From positions 21,386 to 69,595 of the forward strand of contig NZ_JAFEUF010000003.1 of NCBI RefSeq assembly GCF_016901035.1: a stretch of DNA of 48,210 nt, written 5' to 3'. The translations under genes were made by a program, and so were the position numbers. Under the pieces are notes generated by a model. It was not told where the DNA came from and did no database searches. It saw only the letters and a list, made by a program, of their open reading frames with translations. Every line of letters begins with the position of its first letter. Positions within the stretch are counted from its first letter, which is position 1. Source of the stretch: Streptomyces durocortorensis. Lineage in GTDB: Bacteria; Actinomycetota; Actinomycetes; Streptomycetales; Streptomycetaceae. Positions 1 to 8,099 of this stretch are shown here, in pieces.

Positions 1-135
1 GCGCTTTGTGTCTTCATCTTCCCGGGCCTACCATGCCGCCGGCGGGCCCCCCCCCGGGGGGGGGGGCCGCGGCGGCCGCCGCCCCCCCCCCCCCCGGGCC
101 GGGGGCCCCCCCCGGGGGGGGGGGCGCCTGCGTAC
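1..135. other. Low-complexity G/C homopolymer contig end
   Basis: From about base 46 to 124 the sequence is almost only runs of C and G, several of them 8 to 14 bases long. This is unlike the codon-structured high-GC DNA that follows, and no gene can be read in it. Runs like this are typical of failed sequencing or assembly at a contig edge. The opposite end of the window shows the same pattern. I treat it as artefact; the minus-strand gene that ends at 144 is intact. Confidence 0.75.
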
Positions 136-143
136 GTGCCGGG

Positions 144-1457
144 TCAGCCCAGCGGAGTGTCCAGGACCGCCTTGCGGTGGCTGAACGTCTCCACGGAGTA
201 CGGGCCGTGGTAGCTGCCCATGCCGCTCTCGCCGACCCCGCCGAACGGCAGGTCCGAGACGGTGAGATGGGCCAGCGGCAGGCCGATGCCGACCGCCCCC
301 GACGACGTCTCGGCCAGCAGCCTCTCCCGTACGGCGTCGGAACCGGTGAACGCGTACAGCGCCAGCGGCTTGTCCCGGTCGTTGACGAAGCCGATCGCCT
401 CGTCCAGCCCGTCCACCGTGACCAGCGGCAGGATCGGCCCGAAGATCTCCTCGCCCATCACCGGCGCGTCGGGGGCCACGTCGGCCAGCACGGTCGGCGC
501 GATGTACTTCGTCGCCCGGTCGTGGGCCCCGCCGACCACCGTACGGCCGGAGTCCAGCAGCCCGGTCAGCCGGTCGAAGTGACGCTCGTTCACGATCCGC
601 CCGTACTCCGGGTGGTCCGCCGGGTCCGCGCCGAACTGCTTCTCCACCGCACCCGCCAGCGCCTTTGCGAGGGCCGGTGCGGTCTCCGGGTCGGTCAGCA
701 CGTAGTCGGGGGCCACGCAGGTCTGCCCGGCGTTGAGGAACTTCCCCGCGACCAGCCGGGCGGCCACCGCGTCCAGGTCCGTGCCCCGGTCGACGAAGGC
801 CGGGGACTTGCCGCCCAGCTCCAGGGTGACGGGCGTCAGATGTTTGGCGGCGGCGGCCATCACGATCCGGCCGACCGTGCCGTTGCCGGTGTAGAAGATG
901 TGGTCGAAGCGCTGCTCCAGCAGGGCCGTCGTCTCCTCGACCGCCCCCTCGACGACCGCGACCGCCTCGGGGTCCAGATAGCGGGGGAGCAGCCGGGCCA
1001 CGGCGGCGGAGGTCGCGGGCGCCAGCTCGCTGGGCTTGGCCACCACGCAGTTACCGGCCGCGAGCGCGCCGACGACCGGGGCGAGCAGCAGCTGCACCGG
1101 GTAGTTCCAGGGCGCGATGACCAGGACGACGCCGAGCGGATCCAGCACCGTACGGGCCTGGGCGCCGGTGGGAGCCAGATGCGGCGGTACGGGGGCGGGC
1201 TCGGGGCGCAGCCAGTCGGCCAGGTGCTCCAGCGTGTGGTCGATCTCCCGCACCGTGAAGTCGATCTCGGTGCGGTACGCCTCCTTGCGGCCCTTGCCGA
1301 GGTCGGCGCGGAGCGCGTCGGCGAGGTCGTCGCCGTGCTCGGTGAGGAGGGCGCGCAGCCGCTCCAGTTGGCCGGTGCGCCAGGCGAGGTCCTTGGTGCG
1401 GCCGGTACGGAAGGCGGCCCGGAGGCGGGCGACGACGTCGGCGGGGGTCTCGGACAT
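144..1457 (-). CDS. Aldehyde dehydrogenase family protein
   Basis: A 437-residue NAD(P)-dependent aldehyde dehydrogenase of the short class-3 type, which oxidises an aldehyde to the acid in the cytoplasm. Visible hallmarks are APWNYP near residues 115-120, the cofactor-binding region GNCVVAKPSE at 135-144, the general base Glu213 in LELGGKSP, and the nucleophile Cys247 in NAGQTC. I chose ATG at 1457 over an in-frame ATG eight codons upstream because a GAGGAG ribosome site sits seven bases before it. It is monocistronic as far as the window shows. The substrate cannot be told from sequence; long or medium aliphatic or aromatic aldehydes are usual for this subfamily. Family assignment is near certain. 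Confidence 0.95.
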   Translation of the reverse strand: MSETPADVVARLRAAFRTGRTKDLAWRTGQLERLRALLTEHGDDLADALRADLGKGRKEAYRTEIDFTVREIDHTLEHLADWLRPEPAPVPPHLAPTGAQARTVLDPLGVVLVIAPWNYPVQLLLAPVVGALAAGNCVVAKPSELAPATSAAVARLLPRYLDPEAVAVVEGAVEETTALLEQRFDHIFYTGNGTVGRIVMAAAAKHLTPVTLELGGKSPAFVDRGTDLDAVAARLVAGKFLNAGQTCVAPDYVLTDPETAPALAKALAGAVEKQFGADPADHPEYGRIVNERHFDRLTGLLDSGRTVVGGAHDRATKYIAPTVLADVAPDAPVMGEEIFGPILPLVTVDGLDEAIGFVNDRDKPLALYAFTGSDAVRERLLAETSSGAVGIGLPLAHLTVSDLPFGGVGESGMGSYHGPYSVETFSHRKAVLDTPLG

Positions 1458-1636
1458 GTGGGGGCTCCTCGGGAGGGTCACGCGTGCGGTGCCTGTTTCC
1501 GCGTTACCTCTTCGAGGATGGCCGACGCAGCCCCCGTCACGTGCCCACCGCGCCGGTCGGAAAGATCACCCCGGCCGGACGGAATACGCGGTCCCGGCGG
1601 ACGGAATACCCGGTCCCGGTCGGGCGGAATACCCGG

Positions 1637-2002
1637 TCAGGAAGCGGGCGGGGTCTTGTCGTCGGGGTTCTTCCCGCCGTCCTGGCGGTCCGGCTCCTCC
1701 TCGGCCTCGGCGCTCTCGTCGTCCTTCTTGAGCGACTTGAGGAAGTCGGGGTTGTCGTCCGGGGCCACCCACTGCTGCCGCCTGCTCCGCTGCCACGAGG
1801 AGGGTCCACTCGTCCCGGCCCTGTTGTGGCGGTTCTTGCCGGCGACGAGCCAGACGACCGGGCCGACGATCCAGAACAGCAGGATGATGAAGACCCAGGC
1901 GATCTTCGGCAGGTGCTTGGTGTCCTCTTCGGAGGTGTTCAGGCAGTCGATGAACGCGTAGATCGTCAGAGCCAGCGGCACGATGAACATCAGGGCTCTC
2001 AT
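1637..2002 (-). CDS. PLDc_N domain membrane protein
   Basis: A 121-residue protein beginning with the phospholipase D nuclease N-terminal (PLDc_N) module: a first membrane helix at about 3-18, a YAFIDCLNTSEEDTKHLPK linker, and a second helix at about 34-54 ending in GPVVWLVAGK. The C-terminal half is polar and highly acidic (EAEEEP, then Gly/Lys/Asp rich), so it probably lies in the cytoplasm as a disordered tail. There is no HKD phospholipase motif, so no enzymatic activity is expected. Start chosen at the ATG that begins MRALMFIV, with GGGGGA upstream; earlier in-frame codons encode a Pro/Arg-rich shadow. It diverges from the menaquinone decarboxylase gene. Function unknown. Confidence 0.85.
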   Translation of the reverse strand: MRALMFIVPLALTIYAFIDCLNTSEEDTKHLPKIAWVFIILLFWIVGPVVWLVAGKNRHNRAGTSGPSSWQRSRRQQWVAPDDNPDFLKSLKKDDESAEAEEEPDRQDGGKNPDDKTPPAS

Positions 2003-2144
2003 GGTGCGTCCCCCAGGAAGTGGCGGCGGGCGGGATGATTGCCCCGTATCGCGGCCAGGGTACCGGCTCGTCATGAAGGATCCGGGGCCCTGGACGGGGG
2101 AGCCCCGGCGGGGCCGCGGGGCCGGGGATGACAAACTGGACCGC

Positions 2145-3602
2145 ATGGCTTACGACGATCTTCGCTCCCTGCTCCGGGCTCTTGAGCGCGATGGTGATCT
2201 CAAGCGCGTCAAGGTCGAGGTCGACCCCCACCTGGAGGTCGGCGAGATCGTCGACCGGGTGAACAAGGCGGGCGGTCCGGCCCTGCTGTTCGAGAACGTC
2301 AAGGGGTCCTCGATGCCCCTGGCCATGAACGTCTTCGGCACCGACCGGCGGCTGCTCAAGGCCCTGGGCCTGAAGTCCTACAGCGACATCAGCGACAAGA
2401 TCGGCGGGCTCCTCAAGCCGGAGCTGCCGCAGGGCTTCGTCGGCGTTCGGGAGGCCTTCGGGAAGCTCGGCTCGATGGTGCACGTGCCGCCGAAGAAGGT
2501 GAAGTCGAGCGACGCGCCCGTCCAGGAAGTGGTGCTGACCGGCGACGACGTCGACCTGGACCAGCTGCCCGCGCTGTTCACCTGGCCCGAGGACGGCGGC
2601 TCGTTCTTCAACCTGGGCCTCACCCACACCAAGCACCCCGAGAACGGTGTCCGGAACCTGGGCCTCTACCGGCTCCAGCGCCACGACAAGCGCACCATCG
2701 GCATGCACTGGCAGATCCACAAGGACAGCGCCAACCACTACCAGGTCGCGGCGAGGCGCGGTGAGCGGCTGCCCGTCGCCATCGCCTTCGGCTGCCCGCC
2801 CGCCGTCACGTACGCCTCCACCGCGCCGCTGCCCGGCGACATCGACGAGTACCTCTTCGCCGGGTTCGTCCAGGGCAAGCGGATCGAGATGGTCGACTGC
2901 AAGACCGTGCCGCTCCAGGTCCCCGCGCAGGCGGAGGTCGTCATCGAGGGCTGGCTGGAGCCGGGCGAGATGCTGCCCGAGGGCCCGTTCGGGGACCACA
3001 CCGGCTTCTACACCCCGCAGGAACCGTTCCCCGCACTGACCATCGACTGCGTCACCATGCGGAAGCGGCCGCTGCTCCAGTCCATCGTGGTGGGCCGGCC
3101 GCCGACCGAGGACGGGCCGCTGGGCCGGGCCACGGAGCGGTTCTTCCTGCCGCTGCTGAAGATCATCGTGCCGGACATCGTGGACTACCACCTCCCCGAG
3201 GCGGGCGGCTTCCACAACTGCGCGATCGTCTCGATCGACAAGAAGTACCCGAAGCACGCCCAGAAGGTGATGAGCGCGATCTGGGGCGCGCACATGATGT
3301 CGCTGACCAAGCTGATCGTGGTCGTCGACTCCGACTGCGACGTCCACGATCTGCACGAGGTCGCCTGGCGGGCGCTCGGCAACACCGACTACGCCCGCGA
3401 CCTCACGGTCGCCGAGGGCCCGGTCGACCACCTGGACCACGCTTCCTACCAGCAGTTCTGGGGCGGCAAGGCGGGCATCGACGCCACGAAGAAGCTGCCC
3501 ACCGAGGGCTACACCCGGGACGGTGGCTGGCCGGAGATGGTCGTCTCGGACCCGGAGACGGCGGCGAAGGTCGACCGCCGCTGGAAGGAATACGGGCTGT
3601 GA
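2145..3602 (+). CDS. mqnL: UbiD-family menaquinone biosynthesis decarboxylase
   Basis: A 485-residue UbiD-fold, prenylated-FMN-dependent decarboxylase. The signature NLGLYRLQRHDKRTIGMHW lies at about 171-189, and the catalytic acid region EGPFGDHTGFYT at about 279-290, where Glu279 is the expected proton donor. By analogy with the futalosine pathway it removes the carboxylate of prenylated 1,4-dihydroxy-6-naphthoate on the way to demethylmenaquinone. ATG 2145 is chosen because the MAYDDLRSLL N-terminus is typical; the open frame upstream is Pro/Gly-rich non-coding DNA. Its stop overlaps the GTG of the prenyltransferase by four bases (GTGA), so the two are translationally coupled. The order decarboxylase, UbiA-like, UbiX-like, AsnC regulator, MqnE matches what I recall of Streptomyces coelicolor SCO4490-SCO4494. 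The family is certain; the symbol rests on context. Confidence 0.92.
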   Translation: MAYDDLRSLLRALERDGDLKRVKVEVDPHLEVGEIVDRVNKAGGPALLFENVKGSSMPLAMNVFGTDRRLLKALGLKSYSDISDKIGGLLKPELPQGFVGVREAFGKLGSMVHVPPKKVKSSDAPVQEVVLTGDDVDLDQLPALFTWPEDGGSFFNLGLTHTKHPENGVRNLGLYRLQRHDKRTIGMHWQIHKDSANHYQVAARRGERLPVAIAFGCPPAVTYASTAPLPGDIDEYLFAGFVQGKRIEMVDCKTVPLQVPAQAEVVIEGWLEPGEMLPEGPFGDHTGFYTPQEPFPALTIDCVTMRKRPLLQSIVVGRPPTEDGPLGRATERFFLPLLKIIVPDIVDYHLPEAGGFHNCAIVSIDKKYPKHAQKVMSAIWGAHMMSLTKLIVVVDSDCDVHDLHEVAWRALGNTDYARDLTVAEGPVDHLDHASYQQFWGGKAGIDATKKLPTEGYTRDGGWPEMVVSDPETAAKVDRRWKEYGL

Positions 3603-4519
3603 GCAGTGCGGCAGAAGCGGCGTCCGTGCAGGGCCCCGCACCCTCCACCAGCAAGGTGAAGGCGTTCCTGCGGCTCGTGATGATCGAGCACTCGGTCTTC
3701 GCGCTGCCCTTCGCCTATATCGCCGCGCTGACCGCGATGTTCCAGCTGGACGGCACCATCCACTGGGGTGTCCTGCTGCTGGTCACGCTGGCGATGGTGG
3801 GGCTGCGGACGTTCGCGATGGCCGCCAACCGGATCATCGACCGGGAGATCGACGCCCGGAACCCGCGCACCGCGGGCCGTGAGCTGGTGACGGGCGCGGT
3901 GTCGGTGAAGTCGGCGTGGACCGGCGCGATCGTGGCGCTCGCGGTCTTCCTCGGCGCGGCGGCCCTGCTCAACCCGCTCTGCCTGGTGCTCGCGCCGCTG
4001 GCCGTGGTGCCGATGGTGGTCTACCCGTACGGCAAGCGGTTCACGAACTTCCCGCACGCCATCCTGGGCCTCGCGCAGGCCATCGGGCCGGTCGGCGCCT
4101 GGCTCGCGGTGACCGGCAGCTGGTCGTGGGACGCGGTGATCCTCGGGCTCGCGGTGGGCATCTGGATCGGCGGCTTCGACCTGATCTTCGCCTGCCAGGA
4201 CGTCCAGGCCGACCGGGCCCACGGTGTGCTCTCCTTCCCGGCGCGCTTCGGGATCCCGGCGTCGCTGTGGGGCGCGCGGGTGTGCCACGCGATCACGACC
4301 GGGCTGCTGGTGTGGTTCGGGCTGGCGACGGACGCCGAGGTCTTCTACTGGATCGGCATGGCGATCGTCGCGGTGGCGTTCGTCTACGAGCACCGCGTCG
4401 TGCGGCCGCACGATCTGTCCCGGCTGAACCGGGCGTTCTTCTCGGTGAACGGCTTCATCGGCATCGCGCTGTTCGCCTGCGCGCTGCTGGACCTGCTGGT
4501 GCGGGGCCTGACCCCGTAA
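3599..4519 (+). CDS. mqnP: UbiA-like prenyltransferase, menaquinone (futalosine) pathway
   Basis: A 306-residue integral-membrane prenyltransferase with about eight or nine hydrophobic helices. It would attach the polyprenyl tail to 1,4-dihydroxy-6-naphthoate. The first Asp-rich motif is NRIIDREIDARNPRTAGREL at 77-96 (Asp81, Asp85), which would bind Mg-diphosphate. The second is DLIFACQDVQAD at 194-205. The start GTG overlaps the decarboxylase stop by four bases and uses the end of that gene as its leader. Two small hairpins follow its stop. Compared with 4-hydroxybenzoate prenyltransferase UbiA, the neighbours (UbiD, UbiX, MqnE) point to menaquinone and not ubiquinone, which streptomycetes lack. 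Confidence 0.92.
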   Translation: MSSAAEAASVQGPAPSTSKVKAFLRLVMIEHSVFALPFAYIAALTAMFQLDGTIHWGVLLLVTLAMVGLRTFAMAANRIIDREIDARNPRTAGRELVTGAVSVKSAWTGAIVALAVFLGAAALLNPLCLVLAPLAVVPMVVYPYGKRFTNFPHAILGLAQAIGPVGAWLAVTGSWSWDAVILGLAVGIWIGGFDLIFACQDVQADRAHGVLSFPARFGIPASLWGARVCHAITTGLLVWFGLATDAEVFYWIGMAIVAVAFVYEHRVVRPHDLSRLNRAFFSVNGFIGIALFACALLDLLVRGLTP

Positions 4520-4521
4520 CG

Positions 4522-4560
4522 CACCTCGGATGTCGAGGTGACGGACCTCGGATGTCGAGG
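4522..4560. terminator. Tandem small hairpins between convergent genes
   Basis: Two adjacent hairpins share the same loop: CACCTCG-GATGT-CGAGGTG at 4522-4540 (7-bp stem) and CCTCG-GATGT-CGAGG at 4546-4560 (5-bp stem). They sit between the stop of mqnP and the stop of the convergent rhomboid gene, so they are placed to act as a bidirectional terminator. There is no T-run, as is usual in Streptomyces. The duplication of an identical stem-loop looks like a local tandem copy. Confidence 0.55.
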
Positions 4561-4565
4561 ACGCT

Positions 4566-5198
4566 TCAGACCGTGACCAGGGTGTCCGGCCCCCGGCGCG
4601 CGGACGGCCGGCGGAAGAGGAATGCCGCCGCCACGCCGCCGATCAGCCCGAACAGATGCCCCTGCCAGCTGACGCCCGTATTGGTCGGCAGGACGCCCCA
4701 CAGCAGCGAGCCGTAGACCACGGCGACGCCGATGCCTATGAGGACGTCCCAGGGGCGGCGGTCCACGAAGCCGCGGACCAGCAGATAGCCCAGCAGCCCG
4801 AAGACCACGCCGGACGCGCCGAGCGTGATCGTGTTCTCCGGGGCGGTCAGCCAGACGCCGATCCCGCTGGCCAGGATGATCGTCAGGACGACGGCGGCGA
4901 ACCGGCGGAGCCCCGCGAGGGCGGCTATGAAGCCGAGGACCAGCAGCGGGACGCTGTTGGAGGCCACATGCTCCCAGCCGCTGTGCAGGAACGCGGCGGG
5001 CACCACGTCCCGCAGCTCCGCCATCTCGCGCGGGCTGATGCCGTACGTGTCGAGCGCGTGGCCCGTGGCCACGTCGATCCCTTCGAGGACCCACAGCAGG
5101 GCCACCCAGCCCGCCATCAGGAGCCCTGCGGTCAGGGCCCGCGCGCTGCCGGTGGTGCCGTTGTCCGTGGTGCGGTCGGTGGTCCAGTAGTCGCCCAT
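4566..5198 (-). CDS. Rhomboid family intramembrane serine protease
   Basis: A 210-residue polytopic membrane protein of the rhomboid fold, which cleaves transmembrane substrates inside the bilayer. The catalytic Ser129 lies in GASGVVFG, the catalytic His181 in SWQGHLFG, and the family motif HSGWEHVASN spans 72-81. About six hydrophobic segments are visible. ATG 5198 is the only sensible start. The gene is inserted, in opposite orientation, between the prenyltransferase and flavin-prenyltransferase genes of the menaquinone block, so it probably has its own promoter in the 5199-5319 interval. Substrate unknown. Confidence 0.93.
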   Translation of the reverse strand: MGDYWTTDRTTDNGTTGSARALTAGLLMAGWVALLWVLEGIDVATGHALDTYGISPREMAELRDVVPAAFLHSGWEHVASNSVPLLVLGFIAALAGLRRFAAVVLTIILASGIGVWLTAPENTITLGASGVVFGLLGYLLVRGFVDRRPWDVLIGIGVAVVYGSLLWGVLPTNTGVSWQGHLFGLIGGVAAAFLFRRPSARRGPDTLVTV

Positions 5199-5319
5199 GG
5201 TCTGCCCCTGCCCCCGGGTTGCCCGTCACCCGGAGAACGTCTGCGGCGCCCGCCCGGTTCCGGGTGCCGGGCGCGAAGGCGTGCCGGATAGGCTCGCAGG
5301 TGTGGAATCCAGGACTTCA

Positions 5320-6003
5320 GTGACTCAGCAGCAGCGGCGGCCTTGGATTGTCGGGGTGTCCGGCGCTTCGGGTACCCCGTTCGCGGCCGCCGTTCTGCGC
5401 GGGCTCCTGGCGGCCGGGGAGAGCGTGGACCTGGTGGTGAGCCGGGCCTCGCGCCTCACGCTGCTGGACGAGACCGGCATCGCGTTCCGGGACGCGCACT
5501 GGCGGGAGGACCTGCGCTGTTGGCTGGATCGCGGTGCCGACGGGAAGCCGGACGCGTTCGCGGTGGGGGACGCGGAGCTGGAGCGCGTACGCCACTGGCC
5601 GGCCGGTGATCTGGCCGCAGGGCCGTCCTCCGGGTCGTACCCGGCGAAGGGGATGCTGATCGTGCCGGCCTCGACGGCCTGTGTGGCCGGAGTGGCGCTC
5701 GGTCTGTCGAAGGATCTGCTCCAGCGGGCCGCGAGCGTGACGCTCAAGGAGCGCCGCCCGCTCGTCGTCACGGTGCGCGAGACCCCGCTGAGCGGCCAGA
5801 CGCTGAAGCAGATGGTGGCCCTGGACGAGGCGGGCGCGGTCGTGCTGCCCGCCTCTCCGGCGTTCTACGCGGGCGCGACGCACATCCAGGACCTGGTGGA
5901 TTTCGTCGCGGGGCGGGTGCTGGACGCGGCGGACGTGCCGCACCGCTTGTACCGCCGCTGGGAAGGAGAGCTCGGTGGCTCCCGGCCCCCTCAGGACCGA
6001 TAG
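5320..6003 (+). CDS. mqnM: UbiX-like flavin prenyltransferase
   Basis: A 227-residue UbiX/Pad1-type enzyme that prenylates FMN to make the cofactor needed by the UbiD-like decarboxylase encoded at 2145-3602. The FMN-binding start VGVSGASGTPFAAAVLRGLL follows a short polar leader. Later conserved parts are the VPASTACVAGVALGLSKDLL segment, the basic KERRPLVVTVRETPLS segment that recognises the prenyl phosphate, and LPASPAFYAGATHIQDLVDF. GTG 5320 is preferred because AGGA lies five bases upstream; GTG 5302 is an alternative that adds six residues. It is separated from mqnP only by the opposite-strand rhomboid gene. Confidence 0.92.
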   Translation: MTQQQRRPWIVGVSGASGTPFAAAVLRGLLAAGESVDLVVSRASRLTLLDETGIAFRDAHWREDLRCWLDRGADGKPDAFAVGDAELERVRHWPAGDLAAGPSSGSYPAKGMLIVPASTACVAGVALGLSKDLLQRAASVTLKERRPLVVTVRETPLSGQTLKQMVALDEAGAVVLPASPAFYAGATHIQDLVDFVAGRVLDAADVPHRLYRRWEGELGGSRPPQDR

Positions 6004-6010
6004 GTCCCGG

Positions 6011-6145
6011 TCAGCGCTTCTTGTGCGCGCGGGGGGTGCGGGTCTTGTCGACGCGGTGCGCGGCGGCGGGCTGGTGGGCACGCGAGCGGTTGGCCAGGTC
6101 CTGCAGCTCGCGCATCCGGGCGTAGGCCATCTCGATCGTGTACAC
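6011..6145 (-). CDS. Small basic hypothetical protein (44 aa)
   Basis: A 44-residue protein beginning VYTIEMAYARMRELQDLA, a short amphipathic helix, followed by a strongly basic His/Arg/Lys tail ending AHKKR. An AGGAG ribosome site (6157-6161) lies 11 bases before the GTG at 6145; an ATG at 6130 is a second possibility. Tiny proteins with this EMAYARMREL-like helix and basic tail are common in Streptomyces but have no known function. It is divergent from the AsnC gene and tail-to-tail with the flavin prenyltransferase. Coding status is likely, not proven. Confidence 0.55.
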   Translation of the reverse strand: MYTIEMAYARMRELQDLANRSRAHQPAAAHRVDKTRTPRAHKKR

Positions 6146-6199
6146 GGTGAAGTTCACTCCTGAAGATTCGAAAGCGTTTCTTGGATGTTCTAGAAGATT

Positions 6200-6219
6200 T
6201 GCAGGGAGTCGGCCCTGCA
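6200..6219. promoter_or_regulatory. Inverted repeat between divergent small protein and asnC
   Basis: TGCAGGG-N6-CCCTGCA is a perfect 7-bp inverted repeat with a 6-base spacer, in the only A/T-rich stretch of the intergenic region. It could be an operator for either divergent promoter or a small hairpin. Confidence 0.4.
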
Positions 6220-6226
6220 TGCCTTA

Positions 6227-6244
6227 GATTCTACACGTAGACTC
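6227..6244. promoter_or_regulatory. Candidate AsnC/Lrp operator
   Basis: The 18-bp imperfect palindrome GATTCTACACGTAGACTC (14 of 18 positions symmetric, core TCTAC-N2-GTAGA) lies 35 bases before the start of the AsnC/Lrp gene. Regulators of this family commonly bind such sites to control their own gene. No binding has been shown; this is inference from symmetry and position. Confidence 0.4.
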
Positions 6245-6278
6245 GCGGTACTGCTGAACAATGGAAGGTTTCAGTCAT

Positions 6279-6734
6279 ATGGACGCGGTGGACAGGCAGC
6301 TCATCCAGGCCCTCAGGGAGAACGGCAGGGCCTCGTATGCCGAGCTGGGGCGGCTCGTGGGGCTCTCCGGGCCCAGCGTCACCGACCGCATCAACCGGCT
6401 GGAAACCGCCGGTGTCATCACCGGCTACCGCGCCACCGTCGACTCCGCGTCGCTGGGGCTCGGCGTGACCGCGCTGATCGGCATCTCGCTCTCGGACGCC
6501 GCCGACCACGAGGACGTGGCGCACCGGCTGAAGGACCTCGCGGAGATCGAGGACGCCTGGTTCATCGCGGGCGACGACTCGTACATGCTCAAGGTCCGGG
6601 TCGGCGACGTGGACGGCCTGGAGAAGACGATCCGCCGCCTCAGCGGGACGAAGGGCGTCTCCCGGACGCGTACGACGATCGTGCTCTCCACCAAGTGGGA
6701 GAACCGGGTCGGGGAACTTCCCGAGGAGTCGTAG
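6279..6734 (+). CDS. Lrp/AsnC family transcriptional regulator
   Basis: A 151-residue regulator. The N-terminal winged helix-turn-helix spans about 1-55 (DRQLIQALRENGRASYAELG, LSGPSVTDRINRLETAGVI), and the RAM (AsnC ligand) domain about 65-145 (GVTALIGISLSD, AWFIAGDDSYMLKVRVGD, TRTTIVLST). Members form octamers and respond to amino acids. ATG 6279 is chosen because GGAAGG lies ten bases before it; a GTG/ATG six codons earlier is possible. It lies between mqnM and mqnE on the same strand, so control of menaquinone genes is plausible but unproven. Confidence 0.93.
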   Translation: MDAVDRQLIQALRENGRASYAELGRLVGLSGPSVTDRINRLETAGVITGYRATVDSASLGLGVTALIGISLSDAADHEDVAHRLKDLAEIEDAWFIAGDDSYMLKVRVGDVDGLEKTIRRLSGTKGVSRTRTTIVLSTKWENRVGELPEES

Positions 6735-6828
6735 GCGCGGAGCGCCGTGGAGGGGGCACCTCCCGCCCGAAGGGTGGGGGAGTACGGTTGGCCGGAGTCT
6801 GATACACGGAGATATGGGAGGCGGCCTA

Positions 6829-7992
6829 GTGGACGCGGGACTCAAGCGCGAGCTGGAGGAGAAGGTCCGGGCCGGCGAGCGGCTGACCCGCGAGGACGGG
6901 ATCGCGCTCTACGCGTCCGACGACCTGGCGTGGCTGGGCGGGCTCGCGCACGAGGTGCGCACGCGCAAGAACGGCGACGTGGTGCACTTCAACGTCAACC
7001 GGCACCTGAACATGACCAACGTGTGCACCGCCTCGTGCGCGTACTGCTCGTTCCAGCGGAAGCCGGGCGAGAAGGACGCGTACACGATGCGCATCGAGGA
7101 GGCCGTCCGCCTCGCCAAGGCGATGGAGGGCGAGAACCTCACCGAGCTGCACATCGTCAACGGCCTCCACCCGACGCTCCCGTGGCGCTACTACCCGCGC
7201 TCGCTCAGCGCGCTGAAGGAAGCCCTGCCGAACGTCGCGCTGAAGGCGTTCACGGCGACGGAGATCCACCACTTCGAGACGATCTCCGGGCTGAGCGCCT
7301 CCGAGATCCTCGACGAGCTGATCGAGGCCGGTCTCGAATCGCTGACCGGCGGCGGCGCGGAGATCTTCGACTGGGAGGTCCGCCAGCACATCGTCGACCA
7401 CCGCACCCACTGGGAGGACTGGTCGCGCATCCACCGTCTCGCGCACGAGAAGGGGCTCAAGACCCCCGCGACGATGCTGTACGGGCACATCGAGGAGCAC
7501 CGTCACCGCGTCGACCACGTGCTGCGGCTGCGGGAGATGCAGGACGAGACCGGCGGTTTCCAGGTCTTCATCCCGCTGCGCTACCAGCACGACTTCGTGG
7601 ACATGAAGGACGGCAAGGTCCGCAACAAGCTCCAGGCGCGCACGACGATGGCGACCGGCGCGGAGGCCCTGAAGACCTTCGCGGTCTCCCGTCTCCTCTT
7701 CGACAACGTGCCGCACGTCAAGGTGTTCTGGGTGATGCACGGCGTGCAGACCGCCCAGCTCGCGCTGCAGCACGGCGCGGACGACATGGACGGCTCGGTC
7801 GTCGAGTACAAGATCACGCACGACGCGGACGACTTCGGCACGCCGAACAAGCTCGGCCGTGAGGACCTGCTGGACCTGATCCGCGACGCCGGTTTCCGGC
7901 CGGTCGAGCGGAACACCCGGTACGAGATCCTGCGCGAGTACCCGGGCCCGGAGGCGGACCGGCGCGAGTCGCCGCAGCCGATGCGGGTCTGA
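6829..7992 (+). CDS. mqnE: Aminofutalosine synthase MqnE
   Basis: A 387-residue radical S-adenosylmethionine enzyme. It joins the adenosyl radical to the chorismate-derived enolpyruvyl benzoate to give 6-amino-6-deoxyfutalosine, an early step of futalosine menaquinone synthesis. The [4Fe-4S]-binding CX3CX2C motif is Cys66, Cys70 and Cys73 in NVCTASCAYCSF; further MqnE/CofH-like features are FNVNRHLNMTN just before it, ELHIVNGLHP and SLTGGGAEIF. GTG 6829 is chosen because GGGAGG ends seven bases upstream; the longer in-frame ATG start at 6814 would overlap that site. An 18-bp terminator hairpin follows the stop. Confidence 0.95.
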   Translation: MDAGLKRELEEKVRAGERLTREDGIALYASDDLAWLGGLAHEVRTRKNGDVVHFNVNRHLNMTNVCTASCAYCSFQRKPGEKDAYTMRIEEAVRLAKAMEGENLTELHIVNGLHPTLPWRYYPRSLSALKEALPNVALKAFTATEIHHFETISGLSASEILDELIEAGLESLTGGGAEIFDWEVRQHIVDHRTHWEDWSRIHRLAHEKGLKTPATMLYGHIEEHRHRVDHVLRLREMQDETGGFQVFIPLRYQHDFVDMKDGKVRNKLQARTTMATGAEALKTFAVSRLLFDNVPHVKVFWVMHGVQTAQLALQHGADDMDGSVVEYKITHDADDFGTPNKLGREDLLDLIRDAGFRPVERNTRYEILREYPGPEADRRESPQPMRV

Positions 7993-8006
7993 GACGCATC
8001 GCGTGA

Positions 8007-8051
8007 CATGAGAAAGCCCCGGCCGCCGTCCCCGGCCGGGGCTTTCTCATG
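8007..8051 (+). terminator. Strong hairpin terminator after mqnE
   Basis: A perfect 18-bp stem (8007-8024 with 8034-8051) encloses a 9-base loop 14 bases after the mqnE stop. The G+C-rich core is flanked by AGAAAG/CTTTCT. This is the strongest terminator in the left part of the window. Confidence 0.9.
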
Positions 8052-8063
8052 TTCCGGACAGGG

Positions 8064-8093
8064 TTGAGCCTTCTCGTGGGTAATGGTTAGTCT
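8064..8093 (+). promoter_or_regulatory. Predicted promoter for leaderless GNAT mRNA
   Basis: A -35-like TTGAGC (8064-8069) and a -10-like TAGTCT (8088-8093) are separated by 18 bases. The expected start point, six to seven bases downstream, is the A of the ATG at 8100. No ribosome site precedes that ATG, which fits a leaderless transcript. Confidence 0.5.
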
Positions 8094-8099
8094 TCCAAT

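Noticed and set aside
1566..3641. A 691-residue minus-strand open frame across the UbiD gene
   Set aside because: Arg/Val/Asp/Leu-rich low-complexity product, antisense to a clear UbiD protein; a codon-bias shadow of high-GC DNA.
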